Assembly: GCA_002104985.1 (NCBI GenBank)
Contig: MCGO01000072.1
Location: forward strand, 62,001 to 126,000
From: Rhizoclosmatium globosum
Taxonomy: Eukaryota > Chytridiomycota > Chytridiomycetes > Chytridiales > Chytriomycetaceae
DNA: 64,000 nt
Direction: 5' to 3'
Below, in pieces: positions 55,885-64,000 of the stretch (the first letter of the stretch is position 1; every line of letters begins with the position of its first letter). A model generated the notes under the pieces. That model searched no databases and was not told the DNA's origin. It was given only the letters and a program-made list of their open reading frames with translations. Position numbers and translations under genes: made by a program.

Positions 55885-57013
55885 TCAGCAAGAATTCGAC
55901 AAAACATCCGCCAACAACTCAGCCCTATCCCTCGCCAACTGCGCCTCAAACTTGGAGCTCGGAACAGTTTCCATTCTCAACACCTCTTCAAACTCTTGGA
56001 TCTTTGTTCCCTGACGATGCAAATCCAAGTAATGACCCACGTATTTCTACAAACATCCCATAAATCAGCGACCAAGACACATTCAATCCAAGAAAACTCA
56101 CCTCAACACTCTTCTTATACGCCAATTCACGTTCCTCAGCACTTGGGATCTGTCGCATCATGTATTCTCTCTCCCGCGGCGTCAACTGGGTTTCAGACGC
56201 GGCGCGTTCGTCTTTTTGCTTTTTGAGGTCGAGTTGTGCTTTCTGTTCTCGGTTGCGTTCTGCTTCCATCTGTTTTTGGTATTTGGAAAGCGATTTTGTG
56301 ATCAGAAAGAAAGGTTGCGAAAAAGCTTTGACGTACCTTGATCTTCTTGAGACGTTCCTCCTCTTTCTTTGCGCGTGTGGCAACTTCATCAGCGTATCCA
56401 AGAACGTCGAGAGGTTTCGGTGCGGGAGGTGGTGGTGCTACGGACGAAGCAGTTTTACGAAGTGGGGCTGTGGATTGTGTTGGTGGAATGCTCTTTGGGT
56501 CTGCTTTTTTGAACTGTATTGGACGAAATGTGGGGTCAGTCAATGAGAGATGCGGTGGTGTGCAGGAATTTTACCTTCAAATCCTTCAGCTCCGGGCGAC
56601 GTGTTGTGAGTTCGGGTGTTGACGAAGATGGAGCCGCAGTGGTAGCAGCTTTTGTTGGCATGGTTTTCGAACGTGCCATGGATGCAGCGGGTTGAGCAGA
56701 AACAGGTTTCGTCACCTAGCATATTCTTTAATTCTAAAATCCCACAAAAAACAAACAACTTACAGTAATAGGAACAGGTGGAACAACGACAACGGGAGGT
56801 GGTGCAGGTGCAGTTACAGTCACGGGTGCGGATGCTGGAGGAACAAAGATATCATCATCGTCCTCGGGCCCCAAGACTTCTGCTCCTCCAACAAACACAG
56901 AATCACTGTCGCTATCACTAGCTGCAGCAGCAGCGCTGGAATTACTTCCACTGCTGGAACTAGACCCGCTCGAACCTTGGAAAAACAGAAAGTTAGAACA
57001 CACCGTACGTCAT
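55885..57013 (-). CDS. Coiled-coil protein with Ser/Asp-rich head, unknown
   Basis: Exons 56975-56764, 56715-56575, 56513-56337, 56269-56102 and 56046-55885 close in phase; a 10-nt first exon (57013-57004, MTY) fits only if a 28-nt intron is spliced, so the start is uncertain. With it the product is 289 aa. The head is SSGSSSSSGSNSSAAAAAS followed by DSDSDSVFVGG and acidic DDDDIFVPP, then a Pro/Val stretch. The second half is a long charged helix (KKEEERLKKIKMEAERNREQ) and ends with KYVGHYLDLHRQGTKIQEFE and a second helical patch. No family is recognised. Confidence 0.6.
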
Positions 57014-57564
57014 ATGAGGAAAGCGGATAAAAAGGAGGAAAGGAGAAAGCCAGATATGGATAAAAAAAAGACAAAAGCAGAGAGAGAGAGATAGTTGTCC
57101 CTTTATTTTTTGTAAGCCAAGCCCGAGATAATTAAGGAGATGGCTTAATGGACTCGAGAAAGGTTTCAAAAAAAGAAGGGACAACGTTTCTCAAGCGTCT
57201 GCCTTTTCTTTTTCGCGCCACCCTCTCCGAGTCCCTTGGACCTCCATAATATCACGCATCCAACCCCCCTATTCCCTCACAATCAAATCCATCCAGAAAC
57301 AAAAAACCCCAAAACCATCATAAAAATAAAAGTGGACGGTGTGAGAAGGGTGGGAGGGAACAGAAACAGCATCGCCCAAACAAAAAACAAATACAACAAC
57401 TCATCATCTCCAAACAACTCCCATCAACAAACCAAAAAACCCCTCCAAGAAAAATCCAAATAAACAATAGCCATGTACACGGGTAGGAGAACACAAGAAA
57501 AAACAAAACAAAACTACGCTACATAAAAGTGGTGTGATTGCAGAAAGGGGGGGAGGAAAGGATT
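57014..57564. other. Intergenic, purine-rich, no gene seen
   Basis: This lies between the end of the BET gene and the start of the next minus-strand gene. It is A-rich on the plus strand with runs such as AGAGAGAGAGA near 57090. It would contain the BET 3' UTR and the downstream gene's promoter. Confidence 0.45.
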
Positions 57565-60198
57565 TTAATCACTACCAGAATCAGAATCCGACCCAGAGTC
57601 GTCGCTATCTGACGACGATGCGTTTCCATTCGCAGTTGAAAGGCTCTTGGGGGCAGAGACGGGTGGAGGCGCAGATGTCACGGGCCGGCCGGTTGCTGCG
57701 TTGATTACGAAATGGTACAATCGGGAGAGCGTGACTTTGTCGAGTGAGTCAATGTCGAGTTCGATTTCGTCTTGGCCTGCTGCTTGCTATAAAAGCCGAA
57801 CAGTGGGTTAGTGAATGCTATTGGAGTGAGGAAAATACATACAGAATCAAGACTTGGCATTCCGTTTCGAATGATTTGGTAGACGCCTTCCAACTTGTCC
57901 GGAGAGAGAAGTTCTATTTTTTCTGAGAGTTCCTTCTTTTGTTGGTATGAGATGTCGCGGACAGCTGGTGCAGCTGGTGGACGAGATGAGCGGTGTGATG
58001 AGCTTGACGACTTCTTCTTCTTTTTTGAAGGCGCTGATGAGGATGTTGCAGAGAGAGATGGGTGCGAGGAGAGGAGGGATGAGGAAGAAGCTGCACCAGC
58101 AATGGCGGCTGTGAGCGCTTGTTGCTGAAGAAGGGCGTGCATCTTGTGTTTCTTGTGCTTGTCCTTCTTTTTGGTTCCCTTGTGGGCAGCAAGCTTTGTC
58201 ACTTCTTGCATGAGTTTCAACAAGTTTTCTTGCATCTTGTTCAAGTCCTCTTGCTCCTCCTCACTGCTCGAACTGTCACTGTCTTCTGGAACAGGCACAT
58301 TTCCATATCCCCGTCCAAGAGCAGAGGCGCTACTTCCTCCAGAACTCTTGACAATAGGTCTCTCCCTCCACTTCAAATCAAACACCTGCTCCAACTTCCT
58401 TCCCATTTCATAAACGTCACTGCCAACTGCATTGAAGGTATAACAGTTTCGGAAGACTAGCCGTGAATCAGCTTCGAATTCACTACCGTTCGTGTAGTGA
58501 CCCTGATCCAGTCGCTTCAGGATAGTTCCAAAGTCCATAGGATGTTTGATAATGTGTGGGTAGGTAGGGATTTGAAGAGCGACCCAGTCGACGGGGGTGA
58601 GGAAGGGATATGCAAAGGTGTAGTACTTTGGTTTCATGAGTTCTCGCACAAGTTGGGCGGCGAATTTCAGGTCCGATAATGCTTGCTTTGAAAATGGTTT
58701 TCGTGTGGGAGAGACACCTTGTAAGTCCATGGAATTGATGCGAGGTGGTGGTTGCACGTCTCGCTTCGGTCGCTCAATAGGGGCTGGCGCTGCGTAATGA
58801 CCATGGCCCGCAGATGACGATGGTCGCTTCACTTCCAAGTGTTGCTATAATGATTATTTAGTTACAATCTTCGAACACGCAAATTCGTCCATATGCTATA
58901 GTTGATTGAGCGCTAGAATTCATTCGTTCGCATTTTCCCGTTTCCTACAGCTTCGCTTTGCTCAGATTTGATCAAAGGTAAATACATACCGGCATCTTTG
59001 CAACCAACTCCTTCTCAAAATACCTCCATAGATTGGTAGCAATCCCACCGACAGCACTTTCCTTCCCATTAAACAACCAACAATTCTGAATCATCAACAA
59101 CAGGTCATCCACACACTCTGTTGCGACCCTGTACACGCCCGTATCCAGTTTCTTTTGAATGGTGGAGAGGTCCATAGGCCGTTTCACGAAATGAAAGTAG
59201 GTTGGGATACCGAGTTTGACGGGGTCGACTGGCTGCAGAAAGAGAAGGGCGTCTTTAAGGCGTTTTGCTCTGGCGATTACTTGGCGGCAGTGTTTTAGTT
59301 GGTGTTTGTCGAGAGGTGTTGAGACGTAAGATGGATCGAGTTTTGTGGATGGTTCTTCTGCAGCAGGTTGAGGTTCTGGGGCTGCGGGTGGTGCAGGCGC
59401 TACTTCAGACTGATGCTATTTATTATTAATTAGTACCGTTAAGAAATCTTTCCTCTGACTCAGAAATCCGCTCGGTTCGCCAACGCTCACTATTCCACTA
59501 TCCTGAACGTAGCAAGCTTCGCTCGTGCTCTCGATATAATTCGCTTCGCGAGTCGCCTCATTCTTACTCCTTCCCAACTCAGTCACGATCTCACTTGTAG
59601 ATCAACATACCGAAGACGACTGAGGAATAGGCTGAGAAGGAGGAATAAACTGCTGAGAGGTCGAAGAAGACTCAGGAAGCGGTTGGAGAGGAGGCTGCAG
59701 GAGCTCCGGTTTGACAGCATCAAAATCATCGTCATCATCGTCATCATGATCGTTTTGGTGGGTGTGAGCAAAGTCCTGGGGGAGGAGGGTGTTTAGAGAC
59801 AGTCACTCAGGCCCAACAAACAGAGTACACACATCATCCTGGGTAGTAGAGACTGGCGGAGTGTCAATTTGCGGAATGTGATGTTCGGGCTTTGTTTGAG
59901 GGACTGAGGAAGAGGAAGCATCGAGGTCGTCCGTGTCGTTTGCAGCATCGATATCGTCGTCGTTATTGTCAAGACGTTGTCGTTTGAGCGAGTGCGAATC
60001 GATGTCTGAACTTTGAAGGTGTTGGTTGAATCTAGATTGGATGCGATCGTTTTAGTGTTGAGTTTAGTTAAGGTTAACCAAACAGACAGACACAGACCCG
60101 CCATCAGAGAGATGTGAATGTGAAGTTGGTTGGATGAGTCCGTCTGCTCCAAGTCCCTCAAACACTTCTTCAGTGTCACTGTCGATGCTGCGCTTCAT
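57565..60198 (-). CDS. BDF1: BET-family double bromodomain protein
   Basis: Exons 60198-60098, 60031-59833, 59775-59611, 59415-58990, 58844-57843 and 57786-57565 give 704 aa. Bromodomain 1 is FHFVKRPMDLSTIQKKLDTG with acetyl-lysine Asn in NCWLFNG; bromodomain 2 is HIIKHPMDFGTILKRLDQG with NCYTFNAVGSDVYEMG. The ET domain follows a Lys-rich linker: QQKKELSEKIELLSPDKLEGVYQII spans an intron to ELDIDSLDKVTLSRLYHFV. The protein ends in a Ser/Asp tail (SSSDSDDSGSDSDSGSD). BET proteins read acetylated histones and act with TFIID. The 195-nt intron 3 and the intron at 58845-58989 contain the same GCGAAGCGAAT-type words as other long introns. Confidence 0.93.
59490..59580 (-). repeat. Intron 3 of BET gene with GCGAAGCGAAT-type repeat
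   Basis: Read on the gene strand, intron 59416-59610 contains ACTCGCGAAGCGAATTATAT followed by GAGAGCACGAGCGAAGC. This is the same core word and orientation relative to the gene as in PSMG2, JMJD7 and the Nudix gene. Confidence 0.65.
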
Positions 60199-60651
60199 TG
60201 CCGTGTGTGCTTTGTAGTGTCTGTGTACTGCTAGTAGTAGTAGTTGTAGTAGTGTAGGTGTCCACTAGGTATCAACTTGGCAGCTAGACAGGCAGGTAGG
60301 TGGTGGGTAGCCCTGAGTTCAGTGTGTCCGAAAAGGGGGAGCCAGGTTCAGGAAGGGGCAGTCCAAACTAATAAAAAAGCGAAGAAAGCAACACAACGCT
60401 TTTCAAGGAAAGAAAAAATGTGCCTTCCCGAATTTAAAGGGTTTCCCTTCCGTGAAAATTTTCACTTTCTCTTCAGCTTCCACCGGCTTCAGAGCGTTGT
60501 TGTGAGGGATTAGGAGGGTGGATGGTGTAGTAAAGTACTGTTTATTGGTGGGAAGTGGTGGGGTTGTGTGGTGTCCTAGGAGAGAGCTAGGAGAGAGCTA
60601 GGAGGGTGTGTGTTGGTTCCTGCTGGTCGACTGCGCACGCTGTAGCTCATC
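60199..60651. promoter_or_regulatory. Divergent region between BET and RasGEF genes
   Basis: This contains a (GTA)n-like microsatellite at about 60231-60257 and three CTAGGAG words at about 60576-60604. No gene is seen; it probably holds both promoters. Confidence 0.4.
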
Positions 60652-63061
60652 GTGTCTGCTTCGTACTACCTTCCTGCTTATGGCCTGCACTCGGAAGAGC
60701 CTGTACTCCAAGGATATCACAGAGCTGCTCCTTCTAAGGCCTCCGATCCAAGTGCTGAATCGGCTGTGACGTCATCGACTGTCCCTTCCCTCGGAGAATT
60801 AACCCTTCCTCCTCATTTCAAATCACTCATCGCTTCCCACTCCCGCGCAATGCTCCAGATTCATAATAAAACAAGTGTGTGAATGAAAGGAGGGAAAGGG
60901 CGAGCGTTTCAGGTGCCATGACAACAGTAGAAGGGCCTGGCACGCTGAGCCACAAACCAAACTCCACGTGGATTAAAAAAATGTAAATAAAGGGAAGAGA
61001 GGAAAGGAAGAGACAATTGCAGTGACAATTATGTAAACGATACGCGATTCGTAAATCAATCAAAACTGTTGTTTCCGTCTTGGCGTTTTCACCCACCTCG
61101 TTTCCTTCTGAATACTGCTTTTCAGTTGTTACGGCTCAGCTCATCATTATTGAACTCAAATCTGCGGTAAATACGGTTAAATCCCTTCCACAGAATAAAT
61201 GATTTAGTCCAAACCATCTTTTATTTCTAATTAATCCGGACACTATAAACCATAGTGACATCGTTTTCCACAAACAACTTCGAATAAAACCGATACTTCT
61301 TGAAAGCAGTAAACTAAAGGATCGATGGACCTTCAGAAAGTGAGCCAAGCATTCCCAACAATTCATCAAAGAAATGATATTTTCCACCGCGCTGCTTTCC
61401 GTATGGCCCAAATACGCAACTGCCTCAGACTTTCTCGGGGTTCTTCTCGATCTGTTTGATGAGTTTGAGACACCGGGACAAGTGCATCCAATCCAGCTGA
61501 GGTATTCAATCCCATCCCTAGTAGCAAGTACCCTAGCAGCCCTAAGTACCTTCCCAGAATCGCAATCCTTGTCTCCACTTGGACATCAACATCATTTGAC
61601 CGTGACTTCCGATTCAACAAACCCGCTTTAACGCTGCTCAAAGTCTTCCACTCAACCTTGGTCCTTCTCACAAGTTCAACCAACTCAAATGCCACCCACG
61701 CAACGTCCCTTGTCGCTCACACAAACTTAATCGGCGATAAACTGTTTCCAAGGCTCTCGGAACCACCACTGAAACATCGTCAAGAATACAATTCAACTCT
61801 TGTCGATTCGGAAATCAGTTTGAGTGGCTCTCCTCTCGGCTTTTACATTTGCTGACTCACTCTGTAAAATATATCAGCACCGACGATATTTCAAACCATC
61901 CGCCCGAAATCGCAGTCTTGGTGTGAAGCATTCCTTGCAATCGATTCCGCCAGCATTGCTACTCAACTGACGTACCTTGAATCACGCATCTTTTGTGCAA
62001 TTGATGTAAGCTACGTGGTCCCATGGCGAGGTCTAACACCTCGCTGAAAGCCGTATGACCTATTTGTCAACGCCGGTTCGTGTAAATGGGACAAAGTGGG
62101 CATGGAATCACGTCGAGATGTGTTGTCGACTGTGGACACAAGTGTTGGACATTTCAATTTCGTATCTGCGTGGTTAGTTCAAACGAATCAAAAGGTTTTT
62201 TGTTGAAATAACAAATCAACAAACAGGGTGATTACACGCGTCTTGATGGGTCGGAAACCCAAATCACGCGCGAGAATGATTCACAAGTTTATCCAGATAG
62301 CGTTGGTGAGAGTCCACCCATCGACAGTTTCTTTTCAGTTTCATACCTGACTCTCATACCCAGGAACTCAAGTCCATCAACAACTTCAACACACTCATGT
62401 CCGTCATATCCGGCCTCACTAGCACACCCATTGACCGCTTAAAACAAACCCAAACACTTCTCCAACAACAACACCTATACTCCGACGGCCGTGACTCAAA
62501 CCCAACACTCTTTGCCGCAATCCGAGACCTCGAACGACTCATGAGTCAAGAGAAACTCTTTTCCCGATACAGAAAGGCATTAACCGACGCGCCATGTCCA
62601 TGCATCCCATACCTGTACCGTACCTCCCTTTTTGACCCCGCGGTGTAATTCTAACACACACCCTTTTTCAGAGGTGTAATCACACGCGACCTGATCTACA
62701 TCGAAGAAGGAAACAAAGACGTACTTCCGCCAACGGGAGAAGTAAACCTCTCCAAAGCCGTCATGATTGCAGACATTGTGCTCACGATCCAGTGGTACCA
62801 AGACCGACCGCATCAGATCCAAAGAGATCATGGAGTATTGGGAATGATTTTGGAGAGTACAGCTTTGACCACTGAGGTTGGTGTAAGATTCTTGTGTTGT
62901 ATCAAATGCTGATTTCGAGGTTTTTTTGGTGTTTCCAGCAAGCCTACGCGTTGTCGTTGGAGTTGGAGCCAAGACAAGTTGATTCTGTGGAAGTTGTGGA
63001 GAAGGTTGCGTTGGGAAAGAAGAATTCGGGGTTTCCGTTTCAAGGGAAGTTTAAGTTCTGA
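60652..63061 (+). CDS. Ras guanine-nucleotide exchange factor (Cdc25 type)
   Basis: The catalytic exons are clear: 61558-61817, 61878-62005, 62051-62172, 62227-62305, 62364-62614, 62672-62876 and 62939-63061, preceded by an exon ending at 61501. The RasGEF-N (REM) domain reads FIKEMIFSTALLSVWPKYATA and RIAILVSTWTSTSFDRDF. The Cdc25 domain has SIATQLTYLESRIF, the helical-hairpin region NFNTLMSVISGLTSTPIDRL and IPYLGVITRDLIYIEEGN. It activates Ras-like GTPases at membranes. The 5' part is less certain: an exon around 60652-60871 (PSLGELTLPPHFKSLIASHS) joins in phase to 61128-61170 (TAQLIIIELKSA), but I could not resolve the join to the REM domain or find the ATG. Confidence 0.82.
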
Positions 63062-63444
63062 GTTTTGATTGCTTGCTGGTGGATTAAGGAGTGTTAGTAT
63101 TTCTGAAGTTTGCTGTGTATATTTGTTAAGCATTGAAATATAATTTGTATCGTATTCGTTATCGATTTGTTCGTTTTGCGTTGGCAACAACCGCCCAATA
63201 AAAAACACCCCGTACAAGAGGTCTGTATGATTACGCGAGATCAGAGATTTCATTATAACCGATGTGGATTCCTACCTTCCGAGCCTCCAAAGTTAACTGC
63301 AACAGGGGTTTGAACAATTTACGGACACTCTGTTGCGGCACTAAATCACATAAAACTGGAAAATGAACCTCTTCAAACAATATTTTTAAAGGAGCGCTCG
63401 AGATGCTTCAAAAGTAATAAAAATGTGTGAATTTAACTATGAAC
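63062..63444. other. Convergent intergenic region, no gene seen
   Basis: This is 383 bp between the stop codons of the RasGEF gene and the kinase-like gene, AT-rich with polyadenylation-like words. No further feature is recognised. Confidence 0.45.
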
Positions 63445-64000
63445 CTAACTCAACCCAATCAACGCAATTTTCTCTTCATGCATCATCCATTCACAAGTCT
63501 TTTCCACAGAATATGTGTCCAACTCAAACACATTAAACCCCAACTCCGGATTCCTCACAAAACCAGGATCGGCCCACTCCTCAGTCCCATAAAACCGCGT
63601 CGCAACCACACTCTTTCCGGCAGGATAACTTTCCATCAAGTCACAGTCCAAGACAACAAGCTGATTCGTGTCATAATCATAGGCCAAGTTGCTTGGCTTG
63701 ATATCCGAATGGCAAATACGGTGTTCATGCAGAAAGTCACGGTATTCACGAAGTTCTTTGATATAGCGTAGCCAGGTTTCTTTTGACAGGTACGGGACGT
63801 CGTAAAACGTGTTTCGTAACGGTGTCAGTAGAAGAAACACAATCCAATATACACCTTGGGGCTTCTCGAAAGTTTCGATTGGCTGAATTGTTTTGTTGCG
63901 GGGATCGGTTCTGTAAGGCGGGGAACTCAGGAGTGTAAGGAAGTCGACTTCCTTTTTTTTGAGGGATTTCTTGATGATGACGTGGACTCTTGTGATGCGG
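63445..64000 (-). CDS. Protein-kinase-like protein, 5' part off the window
   Basis: The frame is open from the window edge to the stop at 63445 (about 185 aa visible). It contains the kinase catalytic loop HRICHSDIKPSNLAYD, the DFG-like LVVLDCDLMES (DCD) and a truncated C-lobe (GTEEWADPGFVRN, YSVEKTCEWMM). The HSDIKPSN loop resembles fungal FunK1-type and other small atypical kinases. Without the N-lobe I cannot say whether it is active. The Gly-loop and the Lys-bearing strand lie outside the window. Confidence 0.72.
   Translation of the reverse strand, partial: RITRVHVIIKKSLKKKEVDFLTLLSSPPYRTDPRNKTIQPIETFEKPQGVYWIVFLLLTPLRNTFYDVPYLSKETWLRYIKELREYRDFLHEHRICHSDIKPSNLAYDYDTNQLVVLDCDLMESYPAGKSVVATRFYGTEEWADPGFVRNPELGFNVFELDTYSVEKTCEWMMHEEKIALIGLS

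Overview
The window reads as nuclear DNA of a zoosporic fungus, most likely a chytrid. Genes are dense, and introns are short (about 40-90 nt) with GT..AG ends and recognisable CTAAC/CTGAC-type branch sites. Fungal cell-wall genes (a chitin synthase fragment, an LPMO-like secreted protein) lie beside motile-cilium genes (RSPH10B, CFAP58), which only flagellated fungi keep. I cannot name the species from sequence alone. Exon coordinates below come from my own splice-site and reading-phase checks; each joined CDS was checked for phase closure.

Layout. 1-5.6 kb: a tandem repeat with splice-like signals, an acidic low-complexity protein, a frameshifted LRR gene and a secreted HExxE protein. 5.8-13.6 kb: a broken tRNA-Val, an LRR/F-box gene diverging over 73 bp from PSMG2 (proteasome chaperone), a SET methyltransferase, an LPMO-like gene and a small unknown gene. 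13.7-20 kb: JMJD7, pirin 1, an E2 enzyme, tRNA-Met and a polytopic membrane protein. 20.3-21.4 kb: a scar where a truncated chitin synthase gene meets a copied PSMG2 tail. 21.5-28.1 kb: an F-box/ankyrin protein, RSPH10B and a secreted triple-repeat Cys/Trp peptide. 28.7-43.3 kb: TRAPPC10/Trs130, a Nudix hydrolase, AGMO, glutamate 5-kinase, an NTF2-like protein, a HAD phosphatase and asparagine synthetase. 43.6-53.7 kb: pirin 2, eS10, CFAP58, a long disordered protein and pirin 3. 53.7-64 kb: a duplicated tRNA-like Pol III unit, a WW protein, an unknown coiled-coil protein, a BET double-bromodomain protein, a RasGEF and a partial kinase-like gene.

Most genes are housekeeping: secretion (TRAPPC10), proteasome assembly (PSMG2), proline and asparagine synthesis, translation (eS10), chromatin (BET, SET, JmjC) and Ras signalling. 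No operon-like metabolic cluster is visible.

The most unusual signals are: (1) a family of GCGAAGCGAAT-type repeats found only inside the long introns of otherwise unrelated genes, always in the sense orientation of the host gene; (2) a secreted precursor with three copies of a Cys/Trp mini-motif and a KR site, resembling a peptide-pheromone precursor; (3) a paired ATTCGAAATC motif upstream of all three pirin paralogues; (4) several gene-fragment copies showing recent local duplication.
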